A stretch of 64,000 bases of DNA from NCBI GenBank assembly GCA_964058805.1, contig CAXKVV010000081.1, positions 620,001-684,000 of the forward strand, written 5' to 3'. Position 1 is the stretch's first letter. Every line of letters starts with the position of its first letter. Source of the DNA: Schoenoplectus triqueter (taxonomy: Eukaryota; Streptophyta; Magnoliopsida; Poales; Cyperaceae). Both the position numbers and the translations under genes were made by a program. The notes under the pieces are model-generated. The model saw only the letters and a list, made by a program, of their open reading frames with translations. It did no database searches and was not told the DNA's origin. This document shows positions 11,221 through 23,286 of the stretch, piece after piece.

Positions 11221-12677
11221 TGGGTTTTGGAATGCCCAAATTCCGTTAATGCTCAAGCTACGGAAAGACCGTAAAACAAAAAATTTACTTCTACTTAAGG
11301 TAGGGATTAAAGTATGTCGAATAATTACCGAGAGATACAAACATTTAATCATTTATAAAAGACGGTAAAATATTATTTTACTTCTAACTTAAGCTTAGGT
11401 TTAAAGTGGTATGTCAGATGATTACCGAGAGATACACACCTCTTTAAACATTTATTGATCTACTCCATGATTGATTTCTAAAATATTAATCTACTTAACA
11501 ATTAAATAGATTAATATAAGATGTTATACCTCGCTTCCAAATTTCAATTGGAATGAAAATCAGCTTGTCCCGGAGCACCAAACGTGTGATGCCTCTGTAG
11601 GTTATCCACCAAGACTGACCAGAGAGCGGCTTATTTCTTTTGCCAGAAATACCATAAACCGTAATTTCTCGTAAAACACTATTCAACGAGAAAAAGATGT
11701 AATAGTGCTATTCACGACTCGCAATTATTCTATTTCACAAATGTGCAGAACTACCGCAACTTTCGTAAAAAATACTATTTACCGATCCCGTGAATTCTGA
11801 AACAACCGTATACCGAGAGAGAGAAAGTAGAACTGATTTGATGTAGCTTTCTCTCTAACCTCACCCCTCTATTTATAGAAAATATGGGATTGCCAAATTA
11901 CTAAAATACCCTCATGAATAGTAAGGAGGTTCCAAAGTGAAAAGACCAAAATACCCTTAAGGATGATGTCATCTAAGGTTTAAATTTATAAGTTTGTCAT
12001 TGGGCTATTTTGGGCCTTTTTAATTTTGGATTTTTTGGGTTTTTCTGATTTTGAGTTTTTAATTATTAATTAAGGCTTTAATTATTAATGGGCTTTTGTC
12101 CCATCATTCAAATCAATAATTAACATTTAAAATCTAAATCAAATATATATAATTGTCATGTACAATTATATTTTTTCTCGGTTATTGTTTCAGCGATTTT
12201 ATACGACGTGTCCAACACGTTATAAATTAAATCTGATTTTTACTTCTTATCATCTCTATGACAAATATAATTATATCATATATAATTAATTATAACTATC
12301 TTATTATTAATTATAAATAATTTATAATTAATCAATAAGATTCTCCAATTAACTCCTATACGGTGTGACCCGACAGGATATGTGTTATGTTGGTAAATAG
12401 AGTTAAAACCGTTTTAACTTCTATAATCATATGAGGCATCTGGTAGAATGCACTATGACCATCCAATTATACAGATGATGTACTGTACAATATCATGATC
12501 CAGTAAACTATTTACTTGTATTTAATTATTTTGTCTCATAACTATCAGATCAGTTTCAAAGTAGCTATGTGTCATCCTTGCAAATTTAATCTTTTTTTGA
12601 TCCTGAGTAAATTATCAAATATAATTACTTTTATAATTATACCGCTAGCAGATAATCTTACTCTATCAAGGGGCCCA
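11221..12677 (-). mobile_element. LTR of a minus-strand LTR retrotransposon
   Basis: Bounded by TGGG at 11221 and CCCA at 12674-12677, inverted 4-bp ends of canonical TG...CA form, about 1457 bp long. The PBS adjoins its inner end, so on the minus strand this is the 5' LTR. It contains a promoter-like TATTTATAGAAAAT segment at about 11870 and AT-rich palindromic stretches at 12265-12340. It abuts a partial foldback MITE at 12678, which suggests it landed inside that MITE. No matching 3' LTR was recognised. Confidence 0.7.
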
Positions 12678-12905
12678 GTGATGTGAGAAAATAACTTGAT
12701 CTGAGAATTCTGGTTCATCAAAAAATGACGGTTTTCCCCCTATCCAAAAATATAAAAAATGAATTCCAAAAAATATAAAATTTGATTTACTAATAGATTT
12801 GGATATGGAGATTAGATTGAGCGATTTGGATTGATCATTTCTGATTTAAAATTTAACAAAGTGCAAAGCACACAACGCTCTTGTGCTTTGCAAAGCACCA
12901 TAGCC
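12678..12905. repeat. Foldback MITE family, copy 1 (right half)
   Basis: Sequence from GATCTGAGAATTCTGGTTCATC to CTTTGCAAAGCACCA closely matches the centre and right arm of the element at 17446-17775. The left arm is absent because the LTR at 11221-12677 begins exactly here. Confidence 0.7.
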
Positions 12906-12911
12906 TAATTT

Positions 12912-12968
<57 letters not shown>

Positions 12969-14980
12969 ATAAAAGACATTCATTGAATCGAAAATTTTAT
13001 ATGTTAATTTTAAGTAATCATCTATTGTATTGAATTGTATATTAGAAAGTATATTAGTAAAATTCTGTATCTATTTGTACAAACTGAAATATTTTTTACT
13101 AAATGGACTTTTTGTTGAAATTAATGAAATATTTGTCATAGTAAATTAACTAGTCAAGTATTAAAAAAACATATGATTAATCACATTAGTTTTGTAATAG
13201 AACTTATTTCTTCAATAAAATTTTAATATTATTATCAACTAATTACATATTAACATAACTTATAATATGTTAACGTCTATGTATATTTTTTTATAATGTG
13301 ATATCATATTAAGTATATTATTATTTTTATTAGTGTTATTATTATTATTAATTTAACATATGTTAATATGGATTATATATTACATATTTATTGAGAATAC
13401 AACTCAGGAGTGAATATGATTCGACACTACGGAGATGACTCCTCGGAGCGCTCAAATTATTTTCATAAAAGAAAACGAACATATAACCGCAATGAAGCTA
13501 GCAAAATAAAAAAATAAATAATAAGGGGTCGATAAATAATTGATAGAATCATCAGAAGATTGAAAAATAGAGTACTAAAAACTTTATATTTTATTATTAC
13601 AATTGCTCAATAAAAACTTTATATTTTATTATTAAAATTACTCAATAACTACTGTGCTGACCCTCCTTCGGCCAAGTGATGTCCCCAACGATGATTAGTG
13701 AAGACTTGGAGTATATTTTTAAATAAAAAATATTATATATTTAACTTTCATTCTCTTTCTCTATCATTGAACAAAGTGTAGAACAGCCAACAGGTCATGT
13801 TTTTTCAAAATAATCTATATCTTTTAACCACCATAGGAGTCTGTTTCTCCGTTAGGTCCACTCATTGCGGCACAATTTAGCAAGTAGCCCCAAACCACTA
13901 TTTTCCTAGTACTAGTAATCTACTGTATTATTACGCCATTGGTTGGCCCACATTGAAACGCCCTTCTCATCGTTTAGTTCAAATGCTGAGAGTGTCTTTC
14001 TTTTTTTGTAAAAAAAAAAATTAGAAATATCGGATATATATTACTTTTATATGTTCTTTTTCCGAGTTTGAACCTTGTACTATTTTGTAGAGAAGTGAGA
14101 TTAATCATCATTTAATATTAAAGGGTCAATAATACGAGTTACATTTGATTTAAATTGGATAATCATTATTTTATTATTATTTTCATCTGATTCAACTCAA
14201 CTATATTAAAATCAAGTCAAAATTTCTTTTAACCGACCTAATCCGAAAAAAATAATTAATAAAATTAATTTTAATTAGTGAATTTATAAATTTTAATTAG
14301 TATTAAATTATAAAATAAATTAAAAAATAATTAAATGAGTCGACACAATCCATATCCAATCTGAGATAGATCAAAAAATCTCGACTCATATCTGAAGCGT
14401 TTATCCTTAGATTATTTCAGATAAAGTCGAGTTCAGATCGGTCGGATTGACCTATTGGATCGGATCAAAAATTATCATACCTATCATCTGTACTAAATAA
14501 ACTCATGATTTCTTACAAGTTATAAATCCAAACTGAAATCATTTTATTTTCGAGATAATAACTCAGATTATTAATAGTACAAATTTAGCTTATCATTAAT
14601 TAATATGAATCTTGTAACATTAATTTCAACTTGGGTTTGTTGTTCTATCAACTAATTAATGATTGTTCCTATAATTATATATATATAATAAATTTTAAAA
14701 ATAGAGTATAATTACCCAAATAATAAATATCCCTCGCTGTTTGCCGTTAATATTCTTCTTAACCACCATAGGATAGAAACGAATGACTTTTTAATGTTAA
14801 CAATAAAAAGGAAATAAAAGAATACTGCTCTGTATCTGCAATGGATGGCATTTAAAACTAATACCTCTTTAGGTGGACCAACCGAACAAAATGCCTCAAT
14901 GATCACATAACATGCATGTTGGTGCCGCTAACAACTCAATAATTCCATCCATATATATACGCTCACAATTCAGGGAGGCC
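12906..14980. other. Gene-poor AT-rich sequence with microsatellite
   Basis: A compound (CT)n(TA)n microsatellite occupies 12911-12961. Around 14130-14480 there is degenerate GGGTC/GACC-rich text similar in style to other hAT-like repeats in the window, without readable ends. Otherwise no coding-like frame was found. Confidence 0.6.
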
Positions 14981-14982
14981 CC

Positions 14983-14990
14983 TTATATAC
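14983..14990 (+). promoter_or_regulatory. Probable TATA box of the PR-1 gene
   Basis: TTATATAC lies 75 bp before the PR-1 start codon, a plausible distance for a short plant 5' UTR. Another TATA-like string is at 14951-14960. The choice between them is inference. Confidence 0.5.
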
Positions 14991-15064
14991 ACATCTAAAA
15001 AACCCAGAACAGAGCCATTTCAAACTAGATAGAACCTCAAAGCCTCCAACTCCAACCAAGCTCC

Positions 15065-15565
15065 ATGGTTCCTTTCCATACCATCCCCTTCATACCCATC
15101 CTAGCCATCTCTCTTTGCTTCTATCTTCAAACTGCAACTGTTGCAGCGCAAAACCAGTACTGGGGCAATTTCTTGGGTCCGCATAATGATGCCCGTAGAG
15201 CACTGGGGCTGAGGCCACTCAGGTGGGACCCGCAAGTGGCATCATATGCACAATGGTACGCCAATCAACGGCGCGGTGATTGCCAGCTGAGGCATTCAAA
15301 TGGCCCATATGGAGAGAACTTGTTCTGGGGAAGCGGGGTTGGGTGGACCCCAGAGCAAGCTGTGGCTGCGTGGGTGGCAGAGAAGCCACAGTACAACTAT
15401 TACACGAATTCATGCAATGGAATGTGCGGCCATTACACGCAAATTGTTTGGAAGGATAGTCGGAGGTTGGGTTGTGCGATGGTCGTTTGTGATGGCAATA
15501 AAGGTACATTGGTTGTTTGTAGCTACGACCCGCCTGGTAATTATGTCGGCATGAGGCCTTATTGA
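15065..15565 (+). CDS. PR1: Pathogenesis-related protein 1 (CAP/SCP superfamily), secreted
   Basis: An intronless 166-residue protein, the usual size and structure for plant PR-1. Residues 1-28 form a signal peptide (hydrophobic core, cleavage predicted after VAA) leaving an N-terminal Gln, so it should enter the apoplast. The CAP domain is complete: cavity residues H40 (GPHNDAR), E84 (PYGENLFW), E106 and H123; signatures GHYTQIVW (122-129) and VCSYDPPGNYVG (151-162). Six mature cysteines (73, 117, 121, 137, 142, 152) match the three conserved disulfides. PR-1 proteins bind sterols and accumulate in defence. The C-terminal 11 residues follow CSYD and resemble the CAPE signalling peptide position. 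A TTGACC W-box-like string is at 14447-14452. Family assignment is near certain; the isoform cannot be set. Confidence 0.96.
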   Translation: MVPFHTIPFIPILAISLCFYLQTATVAAQNQYWGNFLGPHNDARRALGLRPLRWDPQVASYAQWYANQRRGDCQLRHSNGPYGENLFWGSGVGWTPEQAVAAWVAEKPQYNYYTNSCNGMCGHYTQIVWKDSRRLGCAMVVCDGNKGTLVVCSYDPPGNYVGMRPY

Positions 15566-15569
15566 ATCA

Positions 15570-17445
15570 TGAATGAATTATTCTTCTTCTCTCTTTTTTT
15601 TTTTTTTAGTTTACTTGAAGCAAGCAGTCGCCTTTAGTTTTTACAAATTCGGTTCCTGCTGCATTGTAATTTGTAAATCAAGATATTAGCATTTCACTTT
15701 GGGGTGGGGGGGAGGGAAGCGATAATTCAAGGATATCTGGATATGTTCTACGCGTACGTTTTGCTTCGAGAAAGTTAATTAGATTTGAGACAGATTATTT
15801 GGTGGTTGTATCTGCTTTGTTCGTGGTAAAGTTTCGGTTAATAATTGCCTCTCGAATATTAAATAAAGGAATCTAATTCGGCTCGTTGTTTAAGACAACA
15901 TATAAATAATTAGTTAATGATCTATATCTTCTATATAATACTATTATATAAAGTAGTTAAGAATTGGAGGATTCATTTTTTGTCATGGTATTTTTTTTAT
16001 TATATCTTTTTTATCCCTCAATTAGATAGATAATATCTATTTTTAGTTGATCGAATGTATATAATCGTGTTCATTGATCCCTCTTTTTCTCCATTTATTT
16101 CTCATCTATACTATTATTTTCATTTATGCGCATGATTTACAAATTAGAATATTCAATATCTTTCTATTTATGTTATGATATAAAAATTTGATTTAAGGAT
16201 TAAGGCATGCGCTGTAATTAGTAATTTTATACATATTTGATAAGAAATTAATGGTGATAATATATGCTGGAATAATTCATTTTTCTTACCATAAACATAA
16301 TGAATCATTAACTCATATTATACAGAAAATCTCATCCAAAATTAAATCTGATTTTTATTATAAGTTTTCTCTATAATTTGGTGAATTTATAATTTAATAT
16401 TAAATCAATGTGATTTTTTTTATCTTATAATATTTTCATGTTTAAATAAAAGAGTCCGCTGTAACGCGCTGCTATTTTTATTTATACAGCTCACAGAATA
16501 TGTCGTTTTTGCAAACTGTCAAACTAGTTTTATTATTTTGTTTTGCCTGGAAAGAATCAAAGAAGTGATTAATGAATTTAAACCTCGCTCGGAATTCAGA
16601 TGACTACTTCTATGAGTCACAATCCCTCCTAGTCCTATGTAAAAATTTTCTGGAAATGTGTACTCAGTACTCGAAATCCTATTTGTAATTTGTCTCTTTG
16701 GTCCAAACGGATGCAGTGTGTTTCTTCTTTGACAAGGATAATAAACAAATATGACAAAAGTAAAACCAAACTCATCTTAATCTCGTAATTAAATGAAGTT
16801 GTTCAGTTCATATATCGAGACAGTTATCAATTAATAGAGTTGGGTCAGCCTCTGCCGAGGTTTAAAAAAAATACAGTTGGGTCAATTTATTGTTATTTAT
16901 CTACGTTGACTGGGAAAAGGTGCAGTACCAGTATCCATTTTCATTGGTTTCTTTGACAAAAATGCTTGTAGCGGGATGAGAAGTGGAACTATTTGATATA
17001 GCTAAGCTGCATGTGCATGAACAGGAACGGAGAGAGAGCTGGAGAGAGAAAAAGAGAACCTGATCAGTTCCCAGCTGGTTAACTACTCTTCTTGCAGTTG
17101 CAGGGCTTGTTTGTGGGCGGTTGATTTGATAAATCTCACATGTGTGTAAGATCAATTATTTCTATGGAAAGGTAAGGCACGTTATATTCACATGCATGAG
17201 AGATCAACTCATTCAAATTTAGTAGTGATGCATCCACATGACAAGTTGCAGTCTTAGAAATATTTTACTGTTATATGTACATATATGTGTCAACAATAAC
17301 ATTCTAAGTAGTTGAATTGAATTCTCAGGCATTTTTCAGAGGATACAAAACTTACAAAATGAGAAAATTAAGTTGCATAGTAGGTAGTTTGTGGGATTTT
17401 TTTCCTTTTATTCAAATTACAACATGAAATTGACCTTCGACAGCT
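15570..17445. other. No gene seen
   Basis: 3' flank of PR-1, then AT-rich intergenic sequence. The minus-strand open frame at 16901-17155 has no recognisable domain and is judged incidental. Confidence 0.5.
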
Positions 17446-17775
17446 GGAGGAGTGTTTTGTGCCTATTATTAATTTCAAGTCAAAAATAACTAATTTTAAA
17501 CATTCAATTTAATCTTCATATTAAAATTTATTAGTAAACGATTATTTGCTATTTTTTCAGATGAGAAAAAATTATTTGATCTAAGAATTCTGGTTCATCC
17601 AAAAAATAATGGTTTTCCTCTATTCAAAAAATGACAAATAAATTCTAAAGTTGCAAAATTTGATTTGCTAATAAATTTAATATGAAGATTAAATTGAACG
17701 ATTCGAATTAGTTATTTTTAATTTAAAATTAATAATAAAGCACACAATAGACATGTACTTTGCAAAACACCACAT
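17446..17775. mobile_element. Foldback MITE family, complete copy
   Basis: The left arm (about 17446-17555, GTGTTTTGTGC... then TAATTTTAAACATTCAATTT) is repeated in reverse complement in the right arm (about 17625-17775, ending TTTGCAAAACACC). The arms exceed 100 bp around a central segment with GATCTAAGAATTCTGGTTCATC. Related copies lie at 12678-12905 and 41215-41440. The target duplication was not resolved, so the superfamily is open. Confidence 0.7.
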
Positions 17776-17969
17776 TCTTCTATATATAGAGAGAGATTGC
17801 ATTAATTTGTGCATTTATTTATTTTCCTTAAATCGCGAGGGACAGCAAATACTTAGTAACACTAAGCTACAATTATAAAATCAATCACAAATGAAGGAAA
17901 TCTAGCTATAATTATCCAGTTCTACTGTTACAATGATCAAATAATGCTATTTTTTTTTCTGAAACGTTA

Positions 17970-18210
17970 TTAGAGGTGGTAAACGGACAGGTCATGTCAG
18001 GTTAATTTGATCTTCCAAAAAATCAAGTTAGAGTCAGATCAATTTATATGTTGATTTATTTTCAGCTCTTAGATTGATTTTGATTGAATTATAATTTATT
18101 TAATCTCATGTCGGATCTAGTGGGATTAGTTCAGGTTCATATAGGATCAAATTTAGATTTGAACAAATCAGATAAATTTATCGAATCATATTGGATTTTA
18201 CCAACTCTAA
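17970..18210. mobile_element. hAT-like MITE with AGAGGTGG ends
   Basis: Inverted ends TTAGAGGTGGTAAA and TTTTACCAACTCTAA (about 15 bp, one mismatch) bound 241 bp of degenerate GGTC/GATC-rich text. The ends match those of the element at 4150-4474, so both probably belong to one family. No clean target duplication. Confidence 0.65.
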
Positions 18211-18642
18211 GCGCCATAGATACATTGCAAATTGTACCTGTTGAAAGATAAAGGTGCTTAAGCAAGAGAAGAGAGGAGAGAATAAATAATGACATGGTAA
18301 AAAGTGAAAGCTTTCCGGTGGATTTGGTATGTAATAGACAAATCATTGGCTAATTCCAACTTTTCAACGAATAAAGGACAGTCATTTCAGCTGGAACTTA
18401 CTCGCCATCGTAGCAATTAGGCCCCACCATTATTTGGGCCATATCATCTATGACCGGATAGGGAGGTGGGTCGATGTCTCTTTAGATCAGGCGGCCCCAA
18501 AAGGTGACTGTGCGGACGGATGTTTTATAACCTTTTCTTTTGGGATAACTTCTATGAGTCATTATCACATGTTGGATAGTTCAGATTTCAGAAGTTGATT
18601 TGTCATAAATAAAATATTTGGAAAAAATCATAACATTGTCTA

Positions 18643-18802
18643 CAGGGGCGGATTCAAGGTAGGCGTCAGCCGGCGCCCGGGCACCCCCTCGGTTCACTGG
18701 AAAAAAAAAGATCGTATGATAAAAAATAAAATTTCTTTTGACCTGAATATTTTATTTATTTGAACCGGGTACCCCCTATCGATCGTTTCTAGCTCCGCCA
18801 CT
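18643..18802. mobile_element. Short hAT-like MITE (160 bp)
   Basis: The left end CAGGGGCGGATTC and right end GCTCCGCCACT form inverted repeats. Flanks are ATTGTCTA (18635-18642) and ATTGTCAA (18803-18810), an 8-bp duplication with one difference. Non-coding. Confidence 0.75.
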
Positions 18803-18810
18803 ATTGTCAA

Positions 18811-19949
18811 CGTTAAAATAACTTAGTTGGCAATGAGTTGTCCGGTAGGGATCCCATAGGCCGATACTATTGCTATCTGAATCAAAGCATCCGAGCGTTA
18901 ATAAGCACTAACAGAGATGTTAATATTATGCTACTTATTATATATATAGAAGTTTAAGGACCTACTGGGACTGTGTAAGCCGTCATGTTAGTTGGGCTTA
19001 GAACTATGAATTAAAATTGAAATCCTTTTATGACCAATTTCACAGCTTTCGAGAAGTTTCGCAAAATTGTTAGGTAATATGGGCTCCACGTTGACAAAAG
19101 TTGAACAGCCTGAACTACAAATGCAGAATTCTGGGTCCCATGGGCCATAGTCTGCTACGCGTTTACAGTTGTTGTATTATTCGTGTTGGAAGCTTTTAAA
19201 GGATTTACTGAGGTTTATTATGATCGATAATTTGTTTCATTTACTACATCGTGTATCCAATTAAATACAAATCAGTCAATTTGGCGATTTCTTTCACATT
19301 ATAAGCTTATAACGTACGGTGCTGCAATTTCGTACAAAAAAGAATTGACAAACATAGAAAAAATATTATTTCTAATGTTATTATTATTTTTTGACAAAAA
19401 TACGAATTATCCCACTTGTCGCTTTCTCATTACTTTTATGGCAATCTCTCTTCTTCTATAACTATTTTATAGTACTATTCAATAAATTAACTATAAGTCA
19501 ATAGAGCACTTCTCTGATTAGAGAATCTTTCGGGGCTGTTTGTTACCCATTGTTTTTTCCAGAATTGTTAAGAAGATGGATTTTTTTTGGGAAGAAAAGT
19601 GTCAAATATTATTGAAATTAGATTGAAGAGTTTGAATAAAAATTGAAATATCTTTTTCGACTTAATTTCAAAAATATTTGGCACTAATTCAAATAATATC
19701 AAGTATTACTGAAATATCTATTTCGAAAGAAATGTGTCAAATCTTGCACAAGAAATCCATTATTTTTCTCTTATTTGTTAATCTTTGTTATTTTCTCTCC
19801 TCTTTTTCTTTCATTTGCAAAATATTACTACCAAACGTCAACACAAAATACCATTGCCATAGAAGAAAAAAAAGCATAATCAATACTCATTTACTAACTA
19901 TTTTCGATAAATCAAGTTGTTGAAAGGAGAAGTGATATTACTAACATAT
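18811..19949. other. No gene seen
   Basis: AT-rich intergenic DNA. The open frame at 19678-19923 is low-complexity and has no domain. Confidence 0.5.
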
Positions 19950-20941
19950 ATGATTTGATGGGAAGATTAAGTATTGAGGTATCTAATTTTCAATCTTAGG
20001 AACCCAAACAATATTTGTGATGTTATTTTCCTTTCTAAGTTTGCAATCAAGTGAGATATGACCAATATGACAACAATAATTATAAAATACACATGTTTGA
20101 GACTTCTTACTACCTTTAACAAAAGTATTTTAGTAGTTTTCTTTTAATCATTGAGCTTGAGTCTTGAGTTTTTCTTTAGAAATATTTTTATATTTTTGAG
20201 AAATAACCCATTTATGCTCATATCTTTGAGATTTGGTTTGAAAATTATTTTGATTTTTAAACTCATAAAACCATTCATCGGGTCCTTTAAAATACAATTT
20301 GTTTGACCAACTGGATTGAAAAATGTAGTATTGTTGCTTTAAAAATTTATTTGTCCTTTATTAATTTTTTTTATCAAATTGCTTATATTAAAATGCATAA
20401 TTATATTTCTTATTGAAAGATTTAGTATTACTAGGTTTTATAATTTTTACATTTGACTCTTGACCTTGTTTCTCTTTTAATTTAGGGCAATTTAAAGTCT
20501 TAAAAGATTTCTTATATCCAAGACCCGACTTGTTGCTAGGCCTTTGTCCATTGAAGTGATGCTTGTTGAAGTACATGAGGACTTTAGTGCCCTATTTTCA
20601 GTTTCTAAAGTTTGCACTTTTATTTTTTATGTTATAACTTCACTTAAGTGCATTTGACAATTCTTTTTCAGATTTTACAATTTAGACTCATAATATTGAA
20701 CCTTTAACTTAAACTCTGAAATTTTATTTTCAAGTCTCTTAATTATCTTTTTTTGAGATGATGAATCATGAATAAGACTCTCTAAACTAGATAAAAAAGA
20801 TTCAATTTCAGCCTCATCATCCAAATTATTTGCATTTTCAACACAAAATTCATCATTGTCAACAAAATTATCATCACTATCATCCCAAGTGGATGTAGTG
20901 CAAGGTACTACTTGATTGTGCAATTAAAATTTTTGAGAAAA

Positions 20942-21901
20942 TTATACCTTAGGTGTAAATGAGTTCATCTTCATATTCTTAGATATGACAATGTCGTGTA
21001 GGATCTCCAATGTGCACAAGTCAGTGATGTTGTTTCTTGCTACAATCTCATCAACATCTATTACGGATGAGCTTTTCTCTACTTCCGCAATTAGGGTAAG
21101 GTTGAGTGGATTTCTTTCATCATTCTTTCTCTCAACATGGTTGCTTGTAGCTAGCATAGCATCAATTCTCTCAAAATTTTGTTTCTTCTTATGTGGAAAG
21201 ACCAAGGAACAATTGTGTGTTGTGTGACCTTCTTTATGGCATGAGAAGCATATGCACGTCATTCATTTCTCATCTCGCTCTTTATTATGCTCCTTCTCTA
21301 GATTTAGCATTTTTTCAAATATTTTCGTGATGATTTGATCGTTCATAGAAGGTAAGCTAGATGATGTCTTACTCGGATAGTAGCATGATTGAGATTTCTG
21401 AGCTTGAAGTGCGGTTTCTTTGAGTTTTGGTGTGAGCTCTCCATTTTGTCGTAGTTTCTCCTCAAAACATAGAAGATGAGTGAACACTTCTTCATGTATG
21501 AATTCGCCAAAAGTGTCTTGCATTGCTTCTAGAGTGCTTATCATGCTCTCCCATATTGGTCTTCTCATAATTGCCCTAAAAATCTTGCCTATAATTTTAG
21601 AGTTAGACAAAAATTCTTCAACTTCATCAAATTCATTTAGAATATGCATTAATCTTGAATACATATTCTCAATTGACTCTCCTTCTTGTATACAAAAATT
21701 TTTAAATTCGGATTCTATACCCATTAGTTTTGTTCTTTTCATTTGAGAATTGCCCTCAAATCTATTCAATAAGGTCTCCCACATCTCACTAGCAATTTCG
21801 GTAGTATCAAATAATATAGCAATTCTTTCACTAACCGAATTTAAGATAACATTGACGGCATAATCATTTTGAGATTTCAGTTCTTTGGCCTTTTGTGTCA
21901 A
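20942..21901 (-). pseudogene. Copia gag polyprotein (UBN2-type) with zinc knuckle
   Basis: The minus-strand frame from 21901 contains the plant Copia gag core (SEMWETLLNRFEGNSQMKR; LSNSKIIGKIFRAIMRRP; EAMQDTFGEF). An in-frame stop at 21263-21265 separates it from a same-frame continuation carrying the knuckle CFSCHKEGHTTHNC (CX2CX4HX4C, about 21212-21250). Gag packages retrotransposon RNA. The region upstream of 21901 lacks a good start, so the N-terminus is probably lost or damaged. Confidence 0.8.
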
Positions 21902-22109
21902 TGTGAGGTTGCTAGGATCATAATGTGGTACATAACCATGTTAGACAACATCCCAAAAGTCTAGTATGTTGAGGTAGTTCACCATACATTTCTTCTAAAA
22001 TCTGAAATTTTTGCAATTAAGATCTAGAGTTGGGGGTTCTTTTACATGCATCAAAGAAGTCATCTTGGACCAAAAATACCACAAATAAAGCAATTAAAAC
22101 TGAGCTCCT

Positions 22110-22121
22110 ACTCTGATACCA
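22110..22121 (-). other. Primer-binding site of the Copia element
   Basis: On the minus strand this reads TGGTATCAGAGT, an initiator-Met-type PBS, three bases inside the LTR. Confidence 0.85.
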
Positions 22122-22124
22122 CTT

Positions 22125-23286
22125 TGAAAGAATTAGGATGGTGCTATTAAAGGTCAAAATAGTGCAATAATATAAAAAAACCTAAGGTAGAAATGTATAA
22201 ACCGATTTGGGGTTTAGTGTTCAAGTGTAATGACAGCGGAATACAATTCAATTTGATTCAATTCTCACAAGAATATAGCAATCAAAGAAATGTGCGAAAA
22301 AAAAGATCAAATAAGAACACAAAATGTAACGGAGTTCGGCTTAAAAATTCCTACGTCTCCGGGACTCTCAACCTCCAACAATTGAGGTTGAGCCGAAACA
22401 CTAAAAAAATAGTTTTACACTTGTAGAACTTGGTCCCTTATACAAAAATGGGCTGCCAAGCCTATCGGTAACAAGAGTGACAACACACTCAAAACAAAAA
22501 GTGAGTGACAACACAATCAAGAAAAAAAATGAGCACTAGAACTCAAGAAAGGTGAGCACAATAACTCAAGAAACGGATTACAAGAAGATCACGAAGGATC
22601 AAGTTGGTTGAATAGAGAGAAGCTAGATTAAGCTTAAATAAGAATTTGGCTAATTGAGTGTTTCTATCTCTTGAATTATCTCTCTCACTTTGTATATGGC
22701 TAGTAAGCTCTCTGGAGTAATGATTTAGCTAGATGAATCATATAATAATCAGTGAGAGAGGTGATCCTTTTAAAATAAATCTTCTGAAATAGATGAAGAA
22801 AACTATTTTCGGCCTAAGCCGTTATAACAATTTGTGAATCGTTATAACGGCTTAGAAAGAATAACCGTTGGATCTGATTGAGCTGAAATGTTATAACAAT
22901 TCACTGAATCATTATATATTTCATAAATCGTTATAACAATTAGTAAATCGTTACATAACGATATGCTCTGGTTTCTATGAGAATTTTTCTGCCTTAGAAT
23001 ATTTTTTAGTATTGAGATGAACCGTTATAACGATTCACTGGGTAGAAGTATTTTTCTCTGTTGCTTAAGCTCAATTTATCTTAACCAATTCAATCCAGTT
23101 TAAGCCTAACTAAACCTAAATCTAATGCATTCTTGATTAAACTCTTGTATCCCATCATTAGTCTTAGTTCTTGTGCACTAATTCATTTATATTTTAATCT
23201 CTGCACAAAAACTCAAACAAGGCAAATTGTAAAATTCAAGATTATTTTGCAAATCGACAAATCAAAAGAAAATGTTTAGTGTAACA
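22125..23286 (-). mobile_element. 5' LTR of the Copia element
   Basis: A 1162-bp LTR starts TGAAAG at 22125 and ends GTAACA at 23286 on the plus strand (TG...CA). Its outer half shares the 'cgttataac' motif series with the fragment at 600-1103. No 3' partner LTR is present nearby, in line with truncation. Confidence 0.8.

Larger units (their letters stand above)
19950..22124 (-). mobile_element. Internal region of a truncated Copia retrotransposon, minus strand
   Basis: Downstream of the LTR and PBS on the minus strand lie gag (21901-20942), a charged linker (20923-20675, 20576-20388) and a second CCHC-like stretch near 20090-20040 (CCHIGHISLDC), followed by a VWVPK-type motif at about 20000. 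This is the usual lead-in to a Copia protease, but protease, integrase, RT and RNase H are absent, so the 3' two-thirds has been lost. Confidence 0.8.

Noticed and set aside
19540..20010. MITE bounded by GGGGCTGTTTGTTACCC and GGAACCCAAACAAT
   Set aside because: The right 'end' is part of the Copia reading frame (VWVPK) on the minus strand, so the apparent pairing is likely chance.
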